NCBI RefSeq assembly: GCF_035989885.1
Contig: NZ_CP108518.1
Coordinates: 5,385,001 to 5,449,000, forward strand
Length of the DNA: 64,000 nt
Source: Streptomyces sp. NBC_01232
GTDB taxonomy: Bacteria > Actinomycetota > Actinomycetes > Streptomycetales > Streptomycetaceae
Reading direction: 5' to 3'
Below the pieces are notes generated by a model. It saw only the letters and a list, made by a program, of their open reading frames with translations. It was not told the DNA's origin and searched no databases. A program made the translations under genes and the position numbers. Below are positions 1 through 7,907 of the stretch, piece after piece; position 1 is the stretch's first letter; each line of letters opens with the position of its first letter.

Positions 1-786
1 CCGACCCAGCTGGGCCTGGGCGCCGGCGACAAGGTCGCCTACCCCCGGCTCGCCTACCCCACCTACGAGGTCGGCGCGCGGCTGTGCGGCGCAGAGGCGG
101 TCGTCTACGACGACCCGACCGACCTCGACCCGGCCGGCGTGAAGCTGCTGTGGCTCAACTCCCCGTCCAACCCCACCGGCAAGGTCCTGGCCAAGGAGGA
201 GCTCGTCCGGATCGTGGCCTGGGCGCGCGAGCACGGGATCCTGCTCTTCAGCGACGAGTGCTACCTGGAGCTGGGCTGGGAGGCCGAGCCCGTCTCCGTC
301 CTCCACGACGACGTGTGCGGCGGCTCGTACGAGGGCATCGTCGCGGTCCACTCCCTCTCCAAGCGCTCCAACCTGGCCGGCTACCGGGCGGCCTTCGTCG
401 CCGGTGACCCCGAAGTGCTCGGCGAGCTGCTGGAGATCCGCAAGCACGGCGGCATGATGACCCCCGCCCCGGTGCAGGCGGCCACCGTCGCCGCGCTCGG
501 CGACGACACCCACGTCGAGGAGCAGCGCGAGCGCTACGCCGCCCGCCGCGCCGCGCTGCGCACGGCCCTGGAGGCGCACGGCTTCCGGGTCGAGCACAGC
601 GAGGCCAGCCTCTACCTGTGGGTGACCCGCGACGAGCCCTGCTGGGACACCGTCGCCCACCTCGCCGGCCTCGGCATCCTGGTCGCGCCGGGCGACTTCT
701 ACGGCGAGGCGGGCGCACGGTTCGTGCGCGTCGCCTTCACCGCCACCGACGAGCGCGTGGAGGCCGCGGTCAAGCGCCTCGGCTGA
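1..786 (+). CDS. dapC: Succinyldiaminopimelate transaminase, C-terminal part (cut by window edge)
   Basis: This is a PLP-dependent class I/II aminotransferase of the DapC type, which converts N-succinyl-2-amino-6-oxopimelate to N-succinyl-LL-DAP in the lysine/peptidoglycan pathway. The reading frame is open from base 1, so the start lies outside the window. Visible family signatures are NSPSNPTGK (substrate/PLP-binding loop), the SDECY segment whose Asp contacts the PLP ring, and SLSKRSNLAGYR, which carries the Schiff-base lysine. The dapE gene 1.8 kb downstream, for the next step of the same pathway, supports DapC over other aminotransferases. It ends at a very strong hairpin. The exact substrate is inferred from context. 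Confidence 0.88.
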   Translation, partial: PTQLGLGAGDKVAYPRLAYPTYEVGARLCGAEAVVYDDPTDLDPAGVKLLWLNSPSNPTGKVLAKEELVRIVAWAREHGILLFSDECYLELGWEAEPVSVLHDDVCGGSYEGIVAVHSLSKRSNLAGYRAAFVAGDPEVLGELLEIRKHGGMMTPAPVQAATVAALGDDTHVEEQRERYAARRAALRTALEAHGFRVEHSEASLYLWVTRDEPCWDTVAHLAGLGILVAPGDFYGEAGARFVRVAFTATDERVEAAVKRLG

Positions 787-812
787 CCGGCCGCGTTCCA
801 CGGCGAGAATGC

Positions 813-850
813 CCGAGGGGGCCGGGAGTTCGCACTCCCGGCCCCCTCGG
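813..850. terminator. Bidirectional intrinsic terminator hairpin
   Basis: Perfect 17-bp inverted repeat (left arm 813-829, loop TCGC, right arm 834-850), lying between the convergent dapC and the small secreted-protein gene. It has no clear U-tract, as is usual in Streptomyces. Confidence 0.8.
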
Positions 851-864
851 TGGTTCCTGCGGCG

Positions 865-1239
865 TCAGCCGACCAGCGGCAGGCCGCCGGGCAGGCCCCC
901 GGGCAGTCCGCCCGGCAGGCCGCCGGAGGCCGGCAGCGAGGACACCGGCAGCTCCTGGGCCGCGGGCAGCCCGCCGAGCAGGCCCTGCGCGGTACCGGCC
1001 ACCTCGGAGGCGGGAGCCGGCAGGCTCTTGGTGGCGCCGCCGGCGGTGTCCACGGCGTCCGTGGCCACGGCCGTGGCGTCCGTGGCCGTGGCAGCGTCGG
1101 GGGCGGTGAGCTGGCCCAGCTGCGGCACGGACTCCAGACCGGCGGCACTGGCCGCGCCGGCCGCACCGACCACGGGAGCGGCCCCGGCTGCGATCAGCAG
1201 CGCGGCACGGGCGATCCGGCGGGTCAGGGGGAGAGACAT
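865..1239 (-). CDS. Small secreted Ala/Gly/Pro-rich protein
   Basis: A 124-residue protein with a classical signal peptide: basic SLPLTRRIARAALL start, hydrophobic alanine core, and probable cleavage after the AASA motif near residue 32. The mature part has low complexity. It is threonine/alanine rich in the middle and ends with a repeated GGLPGGLPGGLP segment. No enzymatic motif is visible. Proteins of this type are common in Streptomyces and are sometimes labelled ATP-binding protein without any Walker motif; I see none here. A cell-surface or wall-associated role is only inference. It is monocistronic, on the minus strand, converging on dapC. Confidence 0.75.
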   Translation of the reverse strand: MSLPLTRRIARAALLIAAGAAPVVGAAGAASAAGLESVPQLGQLTAPDAATATDATAVATDAVDTAGGATKSLPAPASEVAGTAQGLLGGLPAAQELPVSSLPASGGLPGGLPGGLPGGLPLVG

Positions 1240-1399
1240 GTTGCTCCTAAGCGGTAGCGGCTGAGTACGCCGTGACTAACCGCTCCGGGGGCGGGTGGAG
1301 TTGCGGTGCCGGTGGGTAAAGGATCGGTAACGCATCGTTTAATCGGCTTCCGCGAAAAGCGCATTGGATGCGCGCCGACCAGGGCTTCCTTCCGGATCC

Positions 1400-1427
1400 G
1401 GGATCCGTGGCCCGCTACACGGATCCC
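1400..1427 (-). terminator. Hairpin in the 278-bp gap 1240-1517
   Basis: A 10-bp inverted repeat (1400-1409 with 1418-1427), overlapping a second palindrome CGGATCC-G-GGATCCG at 1393-1407. It lies downstream of the minus-strand lysozyme-like gene and upstream of the small secreted protein, so it could end the former. The rest of the gap shows only A/T-richer promoter-like sequence near 1310-1370. Confidence 0.45.
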
Positions 1428-1517
1428 CCCTCAGGAGTGATCACTCGTACGTGAGCCCGGGCGCCTCCGGCGCGTGCCCCGGCCCGCCGCGGTGATCGGT
1501 CCGGCCCGCCGCGGGGA

Positions 1518-2498
1518 TCAGCGAGCCAGGAAGATCCGCACCTCGCCCGGTCCCGCGCCGTAGGGATCCCCCTTGCCGTCCTCGGTCTTCGCGCCGCCCC
1601 GGTCCTGCCACCGTCCGCGGTCCCGGCCCCCGATCCAGCCGTGCCGGTCGTAGGAGACCCGGGAGATGCCCAGCTCCTTGGAGTTGGCCACCGCCCAGTG
1701 GGCCATCGCCCGGCTGCGGCGCGTGGCGGCCTCGCCGCCGTCGCGCTTCTCCACCAGGGTCACCTCGGCCTCCGGTGCGCCCTGGCCCCCGCCGACGCTC
1801 CGGCCGGCCTGGCCGCCGCCCTGCGCGGCGAACGTGTGCGGCCCGTCCTCACCGAAGATCCGGACCAGGTCGGCCCGCACCCGCTGCGGATCGCCCGGCC
1901 CCGTCGGCGCGGGCCCGCCGCAGTTCACGGTGCCGCCCCCGGCGAAGGCCGCCGTCAGCACGGTCGCGTCCGGCTCGTGCTTCGCGTACGCCTGCGGGAA
2001 CCCGCTGCGCTGCACCTTCTGCGCGGCCACCGTCAGCGGCAGCCGCGAGTACCCCGGCACGTCGACGAGGTGGTCGTAGAAGATCCCGGCCGAGTAGACG
2101 GGGTCCGTGATCTGCTCCGGAGTGCCCCAGCCCATCGACGGCCGCTGCTGGAAGAGGCCCAGGGAGTCCCGGTCGCCGTGGTCGAGGTTGCGCAGCGCCG
2201 ACTCCTGCATGGCGGTCGCCAGCGCGATGGTCACCGCCCGGTCCGGCAGCCCCTTCGCGATGCCGACCGCGGCTATCGTCGCCGCGTTCGCCGCCTGCTC
2301 CGGGGACATCTCGTACGTCGCGGACGTTTCGTCCTCCCCGACCGGATCCGCGCCGGCCACGCAGAACGGGGCACCGCCGCCACCGTTCGAATCGCGCTGC
2401 ACGGCGAAATACCCGATCACCGCGAGGAGAACGAGCAGACCGACCACCGCCCGGAGCAGCCGGCGGCGACGAGGACGGGGATCACGGGTCTCGGACAC
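1518..2498 (-). CDS. Membrane-anchored protein with lysozyme-like (lytic transglycosylase-type) domain
   Basis: A 326-residue protein. A GTG start at 2498 is chosen because the reading frame upstream of it is only the shadow of dapE. Residues about 15-35 form one N-terminal membrane anchor after a basic segment (PRPRRRRLLR), so the rest should be extracytoplasmic. The central part (MQESALRNLDHGDRDSLGLF, then FQQRPSMGWG) has the E-S-x-x-N-x-D pattern and QQRP motif of lysozyme-like domains that cleave peptidoglycan glycan strands; the Glu of MQES is the likely catalytic acid. Homologues are often mislabelled heavy metal transporter, for which there is no support here. The C-terminal third (about residues 215-326) is Gly/Arg-rich with no recognised fold. 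Confidence 0.78.
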   Translation of the reverse strand: MSETRDPRPRRRRLLRAVVGLLVLLAVIGYFAVQRDSNGGGGAPFCVAGADPVGEDETSATYEMSPEQAANAATIAAVGIAKGLPDRAVTIALATAMQESALRNLDHGDRDSLGLFQQRPSMGWGTPEQITDPVYSAGIFYDHLVDVPGYSRLPLTVAAQKVQRSGFPQAYAKHEPDATVLTAAFAGGGTVNCGGPAPTGPGDPQRVRADLVRIFGEDGPHTFAAQGGGQAGRSVGGGQGAPEAEVTLVEKRDGGEAATRRSRAMAHWAVANSKELGISRVSYDRHGWIGGRDRGRWQDRGGAKTEDGKGDPYGAGPGEVRIFLAR

Positions 2499-2572
2499 GC
2501 GGCCCACCGTACTTGAGGCATATGACGCGTCCACCGGCCGGACGCAGGAGGCTTTGCCGCAGCTCGGGGCAT

Positions 2573-2578
2573 TAGGGT
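2573..2578 (+). promoter_or_regulatory. -10 box (TAGGGT) of a probable leaderless dapE transcript
   Basis: TAGGGT matches the TANNNT consensus of the main Streptomyces sigma factor and ends 7 nt before the dapE ATG. There is no Shine-Dalgarno sequence, so the mRNA probably begins at or next to the start codon. No convincing -35 box was found. Confidence 0.5.
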
Positions 2579-2585
2579 CAGCTCC

Positions 2586-3665
2586 ATGTCCGAATCCGAG
2601 CTGGACCTCACCCTGGACGCCGCCGAGCTGACCGCCCGGCTCGTCGACATTCCGTCCGTGAGCGGCGACGAGAAGGTACTCGCCGACCTCGTGGAACACG
2701 CGTTGCGGGGCCTTGCCCACCTGACCGTGGACCGCTTCGGCAACAACGTCGTGGCCCGAACGAACCTCGGCCGGGCCGAGCGCGTCGTGCTCGCCGGCCA
2801 CCTCGACACCGTGCCGATCGCCGACAACGTGCCCTCCCGCCTCGACGAGAACGACGTGCTGTGGGGCTGCGGCACCACCGACATGAAGTCCGGTGTCGCC
2901 GTGCAGCTGCGCATCGCCGCGACCGTGCCCGAGCCCAACCGGGACCTCACCTTCGTCTTCTACGACCAGGAGGAGGTCGCCGCCGACCTCAACGGCCTCG
3001 GCAAGGTCGCCGAAGCCCACCCCGACTGGCTGACGGGCGACTTCGCCGTCCTGCTGGAACCCTCCAACGCCGAGGTCGAGGGCGGCTGCCAGGGCACCCT
3101 GCGCGTCCTGCTGCGCACCGCCGGCGAGCGCGCCCACTCCGCCCGCAGCTGGATGGGCTCCAACGCCATCCACACGGCGGGCCCGATCCTCGCCCGGCTG
3201 GCGGCCTACGAGCCCCGCAAGCCGGTCATCGACGGCCTGGAGTACCACGAGGGCCTCAACGCGGTCCGCATCGCGGGCGGCGTCGCCAACAACGTCATCC
3301 CCGACGCGTGCACGGTGACGGTCAACTTCCGCTACGCCCCGGACCGTACCGAGGCCGAGGCGCTGGCCCACGTACGGGAGGTGTTCGCGGACTGCGACAT
3401 CGCCGAGTTCGTGGTCGACGACTCCTCGGGCGGCGCCCTCCCGGGGCTGTCCCACCCGGCGGCGGCGGCCTTCATGGAGGCGGTCGGCGGCCGGGCGATG
3501 CCCAAGTTCGGCTGGACGGACGTCGCCCGCTTCAGCGCCCTCGGAGTCCCGGCGGTCAACTACGGTCCGGGCGACGCCCTGCTGGCGCACAAGGTCGACG
3601 AACGCGTCGAGACGAAGGCGATCCTGCACTGCGAGGAACGACTCCGCGCCTGGCTGACCTCCTGA
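2586..3665 (+). CDS. dapE: Succinyl-diaminopimelate desuccinylase
   Basis: A 359-residue M20-family metallopeptidase homologue that hydrolyses N-succinyl-LL-DAP to LL-DAP and succinate in the cytoplasm. It has the M20 metal-binding signature: AGHLDTVP (first His and following Asp), GCGTTDMKSG (bridging Asp), then YDQEEV (catalytic Glu and metal ligand), and a late LAHKVDERV His ligand. The lid/dimerisation domain is the central section with GERAHSARSW. Length and motifs are typical of actinobacterial DapE. It has no ribosome binding site and probably leaderless mRNA. It lies just before the LOG-family gene; dapC lies 1.8 kb upstream on the same strand but behind a terminator. Confidence 0.95.
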   Translation: MSESELDLTLDAAELTARLVDIPSVSGDEKVLADLVEHALRGLAHLTVDRFGNNVVARTNLGRAERVVLAGHLDTVPIADNVPSRLDENDVLWGCGTTDMKSGVAVQLRIAATVPEPNRDLTFVFYDQEEVAADLNGLGKVAEAHPDWLTGDFAVLLEPSNAEVEGGCQGTLRVLLRTAGERAHSARSWMGSNAIHTAGPILARLAAYEPRKPVIDGLEYHEGLNAVRIAGGVANNVIPDACTVTVNFRYAPDRTEAEALAHVREVFADCDIAEFVVDDSSGGALPGLSHPAAAAFMEAVGGRAMPKFGWTDVARFSALGVPAVNYGPGDALLAHKVDERVETKAILHCEERLRAWLTS

Positions 3666-3729
3666 ATTCCGCTTCTCGTCACCTTTGTGCGCCTACCCTG
3701 ATCCAACGATCAGCAGGAGGGAGCACAGC

Positions 3730-4497
3730 ATGGGCAACCACGGCAATCCCGAAGGTTCCGCTCGTCGTCGGCCCGAGGAGCAGCAGCTCGGGCCGGTGTT
3801 GAGGAGGCGGAGCCAGGTGCAGGCGGGCAGTACGACGGACCAGCGGCTGCTGGATTCGGCCGGGCCCTCCGAGTGGGTGCACACCGATCCCTGGCGGGTC
3901 CTGCGCATCCAGTCGGAGTTCATCGAGGGCTTCGGCACGCTCGCCGAGCTGCCGCCCGCGATCAGCGTGTTCGGTTCGGCCCGTACGCCGCAGGGCTCGC
4001 CCGAGTACGACGCGGGCGTACGGATCGGCAGCGCGCTGGTCGACGCCGGCTTCGCGGTGATCACCGGCGGCGGTCCGGGGGCGATGGAGGCGGCCAACAA
4101 GGGCGCCCGGGAGGCCAGCGGCATCTCCGTCGGCCTCGGCATCGAGCTGCCCTTCGAGCAGGGGCTGAACGAGCACGTCGATCTCGGGCTGAACTTCCGG
4201 TACTTCTTCGTCCGCAAGACGATGTTCGTGAAGTACAGCCAGGGCTTCGTCGTCCTGCCGGGCGGCCTGGGCACGCTGGACGAGCTGTTCGAGGCGCTGA
4301 CCCTGGTCCAGACCCAGAAGATCACCCGCTTCCCGATCGTGCTGTTCGGCACGGAGTACTGGAGCGGCCTGATCGACTGGCTGCGGAACACGGTGATCGC
4401 CCAGGGCAAGGCCTCGGAGAAGGACCTCTACCTGTTCCACGTCACGGACGACGTGGACGAGGCCATCGCGCTGGTGACGAAGGAAGTCGGCAAGTAG
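3730..4497 (+). CDS. LOG-family (TIGR00730) nucleotide 5'-monophosphate phosphoribohydrolase
   Basis: A 255-residue Rossmann-fold protein of the LOG/lysine decarboxylase-like family. Family members hydrolyse (cytokinin) nucleoside 5'-monophosphates to free base and ribose 5-phosphate. The two diagnostic motifs are present: GGGPGAMEAANKGA and LPGGLGTLDELFE (the PGGxGTxxE motif). The ATG at 3730 is chosen because AGGAGGG lies 8 nt upstream; the frame is open a further 45 bp. The N-terminal 55 residues before the Rossmann core are charged and poorly conserved in look. The gene sits directly after dapE and faces folP2; the same order occurs in mycobacteria (Rv1205). The physiological substrate here is unknown. 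Confidence 0.88.
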   Translation: MGNHGNPEGSARRRPEEQQLGPVLRRRSQVQAGSTTDQRLLDSAGPSEWVHTDPWRVLRIQSEFIEGFGTLAELPPAISVFGSARTPQGSPEYDAGVRIGSALVDAGFAVITGGGPGAMEAANKGAREASGISVGLGIELPFEQGLNEHVDLGLNFRYFFVRKTMFVKYSQGFVVLPGGLGTLDELFEALTLVQTQKITRFPIVLFGTEYWSGLIDWLRNTVIAQGKASEKDLYLFHVTDDVDEAIALVTKEVGK

Positions 4498-4503
4498 GCC
4501 CCG

Positions 4504-4530
4504 GGGTCCGGGGCGGTCCGCCCCGGACCC
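4504..4530. terminator. Convergent terminator hairpin
   Basis: Perfect 11-bp stem (4504-4514 with 4520-4530) around a 5-nt loop, between the convergent LOG-family gene and folP2. Confidence 0.7.
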
Positions 4531-4538
4531 GGAAGGCC

Positions 4539-5399
4539 TCAGGCCAGGCCGCGGCGGGCGACCGCCGGGGGACGGTGGCCCTGGATGGAGCGGACCATGT
4601 CCAGGATCTGCCGGGTCTCGGCGACCTCGTGGACGCGGTAGACCTGCGCGCCCAGCCAGGCCGAGACGGCCGTCGTGGCCAGGGTGCCCAGCAGGCGTTC
4701 CTTGACCGGCTTGTCGAGGGTCTCGCCGACGAAGTCCTTGTTGGACAGGGAGACCAGGACCGGCCAGCCGGTCGCCGTCATCTCGTCCAGCCGGCGCGTG
4801 GCCTCCAGCGAGTGCCGGGTGTTCTTCCCGAAGTCGTGGCCGGGGTCGATCATGATGGCGTCCCGGCGCACACCCAGCGCCGCCGCCCGCTCCGCCAGCC
4901 CGACCGTCACGCGCAGGACGTCCTCCATGACGTCCTCGTACGCGGTCCGGTGCGGCCGGGTGCGCGGCTCCACGCCGCCCGCGTGGGTGCAGACCAGGCC
5001 CGCGCCGTGGCGCGCGGCCACCTCCGCCAGCCTCGGGTCCACCCCGCCCCAGGCGTCGTTGAGGACATCGGCGCCGGCCTCGCAGACCGCCTCGCCGACC
5101 TCGTGCCGCCAGGTGTCCACGCTGATCACCACGTCCGGGTGGCGGCGCCGTACCTCGGCCACGAAGCCGACCGTGCGCCGCGCCTCCTCGGCCGCGTCCA
5201 CGTGCTCGCCCGGGCCGGCCTTGACGCCGCCGATGTCGATGATCGCGGCGCCCTCGGCGATGGCGTGTTCGACCCGGTCCAGCGCCGGCTCGTCGCGGAA
5301 CGTCGCGCCCTGGTCGTAGAAGGAGTCCGGCGTCCGGTTCACGATGGCCATGATCACCGGCTCGTGGGTGTCGAACTCGCGCCTGCCCAGTCGCAGCAT
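4539..5399 (-). CDS. folP2: Dihydropteroate synthase family protein FolP2
   Basis: A 286-residue TIM-barrel protein of the DHPS family, which condenses p-aminobenzoate with dihydropterin pyrophosphate in folate synthesis. Visible motifs are IMAIVNRTPDSF (pterin/pyrophosphate loop), IIDIGGVKAGPG, VSVDTWRHEV, LNDAWGG, the IMIDPGHDFGKNT loop and a C-terminal RVHEV segment. The ATG at 5399 has GGAGGA 9 nt upstream. The neighbours LOG, DivIVA-like and Tag match the mycobacterial folP2 locus (Rv1207-Rv1210) rather than the folate operon. Mycobacterial FolP2 does not replace FolP1 as far as I recall, so its in vivo activity is uncertain. Confidence 0.87.
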   Translation of the reverse strand: MLRLGRREFDTHEPVIMAIVNRTPDSFYDQGATFRDEPALDRVEHAIAEGAAIIDIGGVKAGPGEHVDAAEEARRTVGFVAEVRRRHPDVVISVDTWRHEVGEAVCEAGADVLNDAWGGVDPRLAEVAARHGAGLVCTHAGGVEPRTRPHRTAYEDVMEDVLRVTVGLAERAAALGVRRDAIMIDPGHDFGKNTRHSLEATRRLDEMTATGWPVLVSLSNKDFVGETLDKPVKERLLGTLATTAVSAWLGAQVYRVHEVAETRQILDMVRSIQGHRPPAVARRGLA

Positions 5400-5482
5400 C
5401 CTGCTCTTTCCTCCTTCGGCGGCCCTTGCGCCTCGCCTGCGACCTTAACCTGGTGGCCGGAAGTCTCTCAGGGGAGTTGATC

Positions 5483-5845
5483 GTGTTCTTCTTCTTGATG
5501 ATCGCGCTGGTCGTGGTCGTGGCAGCGGTCACCCTGGCGGTGATCGGCGGCGGTTCGGAGGCCGTCCTGCCGGAAGCGGAGCCGGACCGGGTGGCGGACG
5601 GTCTGCCGGAGAGCCGGCCCGTCGTGCGCGAGGACATCGACGCGCTGCGGCTGCCGGTCGCCCCGCGCGGGTACCGGATGGCCGAGGTGGACGACGTGCT
5701 GGAGCGGCTCGCGGCCGAACTGACCGAACGGGACGCGCGCATCGCGCAGCTGACGGCCCGGTCCCAGGCCCCGGCGGCGGAGCCCGCCGACGCCCCGGCG
5801 GACGCGCCCGCGCACGTCGACCTCGCCAAGGGCGGCGAGCGGTGA
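5483..5845 (+). CDS. Single-pass membrane protein with DivIVA-like domain
   Basis: A 120-residue protein. The GTG at 5483 is chosen because GGGGAG precedes it by 6 nt; the frame is open further upstream. Residues 1-21 are a membrane helix (FFFLMIALVVVVAAVTLAVI). Residues about 50-85 contain a DivIVA N-terminal motif (PRGYRMAEVDDVLERLAAEL) that bends membrane-binding coiled coils, followed by a short coiled coil and an Ala/Pro tail. Its stop overlaps the tag start by 4 nt, so the two are translationally coupled. A role in polar growth or septum targeting is inferred from the domain. Confidence 0.82.
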   Translation: MFFFLMIALVVVVAAVTLAVIGGGSEAVLPEAEPDRVADGLPESRPVVREDIDALRLPVAPRGYRMAEVDDVLERLAAELTERDARIAQLTARSQAPAAEPADAPADAPAHVDLAKGGER

Positions 5846-6420
5846 CCGGTCCGGTCGCGGGCGCGGACGGGCTGCTGCGCTGCCCGTGGGCGCTGTCCAC
5901 GCCGGACTACGTGGCCTACCACGACACCGAGTGGGGCCGCCCGGTCCACGGCGACGACGCCCTGTACGAGCGCCTGTGTCTGGAGGCCTTCCAGTCGGGG
6001 CTGTCCTGGCTGACGATCCTGCGCCGCCGGGAGGGGTTCCGTAAGGCCTTCCGCGACTTCTCGATCGCCGCGGTCGCGGAGTTCGGCGACGGGGACGCGG
6101 AGCGGCTGCTGACCGACGAGGGGATCATCCGCAACCGGGCCAAGATCGAGGCGACCCTCGCCAACGCGAAGGTCCTCGCCGGGTGGGAGCCGGGCGAACT
6201 GGACACCCTCATCTGGTCCCACGCCCCCGAGGAGCCGGGACCGGCCCCGCTGACCGTCACCGAGGTCCCGGCGGTCACGACGGAGTCCACCGCCCTCGCC
6301 AAGGCCCTGAAGAAGGCCGGCATCCGCTTCGTCGGCCCCACGACGGCCTACGCCCTGATGCAGGCCTGCGGGCTGGTCAACGACCACCTGGCCGCCTGCG
6401 TCTCCCGCGACCCGGCCTGA
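5842..6420 (+). CDS. tag: DNA-3-methyladenine glycosylase I
   Basis: A 192-residue Tag-family base-excision repair enzyme that removes 3-methyladenine from alkylated DNA. It has the family's N-terminal RCPWAL and YHDTEWGRP motifs and the core LCLEAFQSGLSWLTILRRRE helix-hairpin-helix region. The zinc ligands known from Escherichia coli Tag can be placed: Cys of RCPW, His of YHDTEWG, and the His and Cys of NDHLAAC near the C-terminus. The GTG start overlaps the upstream TGA. Downstream lies a short GGCCGG/CCGGCC hairpin (6423-6442) before the convergent hydratase gene. Confidence 0.93.
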   Translation: MTGPVAGADGLLRCPWALSTPDYVAYHDTEWGRPVHGDDALYERLCLEAFQSGLSWLTILRRREGFRKAFRDFSIAAVAEFGDGDAERLLTDEGIIRNRAKIEATLANAKVLAGWEPGELDTLIWSHAPEEPGPAPLTVTEVPAVTTESTALAKALKKAGIRFVGPTTAYALMQACGLVNDHLAACVSRDPA

Positions 6421-6442
6421 CCGGCCGGGCCGCGGGCCGGCC

Positions 6443-7246
6443 TCAGCGGCCCAGGTACTTCGGCGGCTGCTTCGCGAGGAAGGCCTGGACGGCGATGGAG
6501 TGGTCCTCGGAGGCCCCTGCACGGGTCTGGAGGGCGTCCTCATGGGCCAGCGCCTCGGAGAGCGTGTGGGAGGCCCCGTAGGCCAGGGACTCCTTCAGCG
6601 CGGCGTACGCGACCGTCGGGCCGGCGGCCAGGGTGCGGGCCACCGCCTCCGCCTCGGCGTGCAGGGAGTCCGCGGGCACCAGGCGGTTGACGATGCCCAG
6701 CTCGAACGCCTCCTGCGCCTTGACCGAACGCGGGAAGAGCAGCAGGTCCGAGGCGCGGGAGGCGCCGATCAGACGGGGCAGGGTCCACGAGACCCCGGAG
6801 TCGGCCGTCAGCGCCACCCCGGCGAACGAGGTGTTGAAGGACGCGGTGTCGGCGACGACCCTGAAGTCCGCCGCCAGCGCGAAGCCGAAGCCCGCTCCGG
6901 CCGCGACGCCGTTGACCCCGGCCACCACGGGCTTCGGCATCTCGGTGAGCGCCCGCACGATCGGGTTGTAGTGGTCGGCGACCGTGGTCATGGTCAGCGA
7001 GGAACCGGTCTCGCGGTCCGAGGCGAGGTTCCCGATGTGCTCCTTGAGGTCCTGGCCCACGCAGAAGGCCCGGTCGCCGGCCGCGGTGAGCAGAACGGCC
7101 CGAACGGCGGTGTCCGCGGCGGCGGCCTGGACCGCGTCGCGCAGGGCGACCTTGGCCTCGGTGTTCATCGCGTTCATCGCGTCCGGACGGTTGATCGTGA
7201 TGGTGGCGAGTCCGTCGGTCACTTCGTAGAGCACGCTGTCGGCCAT
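6443..7246 (-). CDS. Enoyl-CoA hydratase/isomerase family protein
   Basis: A 267-residue crotonase-fold protein. The start at 7246 (MADSVLYEV) is chosen over the upstream frame because GGGGGA precedes it and homology-like sequence begins there. The oxyanion-hole motifs are DRAFCVGQDL and PVVAGVNGVAAGAGFGFALA. After them, the position that usually carries the second catalytic acid is in VALTADSGVSWTLPR, so the paa-type (PaaG) subfamily is possible. It probably hydrates or isomerises a 2-enoyl-CoA in fatty acid or phenylacetate-type degradation. An operator-like inverted repeat lies 28 bp upstream. Confidence 0.88.
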   Translation of the reverse strand: MADSVLYEVTDGLATITINRPDAMNAMNTEAKVALRDAVQAAAADTAVRAVLLTAAGDRAFCVGQDLKEHIGNLASDRETGSSLTMTTVADHYNPIVRALTEMPKPVVAGVNGVAAGAGFGFALAADFRVVADTASFNTSFAGVALTADSGVSWTLPRLIGASRASDLLLFPRSVKAQEAFELGIVNRLVPADSLHAEAEAVARTLAAGPTVAYAALKESLAYGASHTLSEALAHEDALQTRAGASEDHSIAVQAFLAKQPPKYLGR

Positions 7247-7273
7247 GGCAGGGGGTCCCCCTTCGTCGCGGGC

Positions 7274-7285
7274 TGGGCTACCGGT
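7274..7285. promoter_or_regulatory. TetR/FadR-type operator candidate
   Basis: TACCG-GT-CGGTA is a perfect inverted repeat 28-39 bp before the enoyl-CoA hydratase start. It resembles ACCGnnCGGT operators of acyl-CoA-responsive TetR regulators. A second perfect repeat, CGCACAT-GTG-ATGTGCG, lies at 7332-7348 in the same 333-bp divergent gap. Confidence 0.4.
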
Positions 7286-7457
7286 CGGTACTGTCCGGTG
7301 CAAGGGCCAGCATGGCGGACCGGACGTGGCGCGCACATGTGATGTGCGTCAAAGAAAGCCGATGCCGCTTCCCGGGTGCGGCGGCGAAGTATCGCAGGCG
7401 GATCCCCGAAATGAGTGGTTTTGGTCGAGCGCGTTGCCCAAGCGTTCACGGGCGATG

Positions 7458-7488
7458 TTGGTCATCGGGTCCTGACATGCGGGATAAT
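7458..7488 (+). promoter_or_regulatory. Probable sigma-A-type promoter of the DUF3117 gene
   Basis: GATAAT at 7483-7488 is a strong -10 match, with TTGGTC at 7458-7463 as a possible -35 box (19-bp spacing, slightly long). It leaves about an 85-nt leader before the gene at 7580. Confidence 0.45.
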
Positions 7489-7579
7489 GGCTGGGAAGCA
7501 ATGTGTTCGATGCCGGGTATTAGGCGCCTGAATGGGGCCGTCGGCTGACGATGAGCTGGTTTCAGGAAGGGGAACGAGC

Positions 7580-7747
7580 ATGGCGGCCATGAAGCCGCGG
7601 ACGGGCGACGGCCCGCTCGAGGTCACCAAGGAGGGGCGGGGCATCGTCATGCGCGTACCGCTCGAGGGCGGCGGTCGGCTTGTCGTCGAGCTGACCCCTG
7701 ATGAGGCGGACGCCCTGGGTGACGCCCTGAAGAAGGTCGTCGGCTGA
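7580..7747 (+). CDS. DUF3117 domain-containing protein
   Basis: A 55-residue protein. The ATG at 7580 follows AGGAAGGGGAACGAGC, a good ribosome binding site; the frame is open 48 bp further upstream. It matches the small actinobacterial DUF3117 family in size and pattern, with MKPRTGDGPLEVTKEGRG at the N-terminus and ELTPDEADALGDALKKV as a C-terminal helix. Function is unknown; a homologue sits at the equivalent place in mycobacteria. It is probably monocistronic, with its own promoter and terminator. Confidence 0.9.
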   Translation: MAAMKPRTGDGPLEVTKEGRGIVMRVPLEGGGRLVVELTPDEADALGDALKKVVG

Positions 7748-7799
7748 CCCTCCGGGGGCACTGACAGCACTTCCACCTTCTGCGTTTCTGCATTCTCTG

Positions 7800-7834
7800 C
7801 GCTGCCCCGACCGCGATCAGCGGCCGGGGCAGCG
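7800..7834 (+). terminator. Terminator after the DUF3117 gene
   Basis: A 10-bp stem (7800-7809 with 7825-7834) enclosing a second CCGC/GCGG stem, followed by TTGTGT. Confidence 0.7.
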
Positions 7835-7907
7835 TTGTGTCGTGCCCCGGCCCGGGCCGGCCCGACCTGCAAGCACCCCTGGACCTGACCTCTTCGGGAG
7901 CCATGCC

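Noticed and set aside
2499..3629. N-terminal extension of the lysozyme-like gene to 3629 (703 codons)
   Set aside because: The extra 377 codons overlap dapE in antisense and lack any domain. The GTG at 2498 gives a basic segment plus membrane anchor as expected.
3679..6543. 954-codon minus-strand ORF over LOG, folP2 and tag
   Set aside because: Out of frame with folP2 on the same strand and antisense to three other genes; no domain in it.
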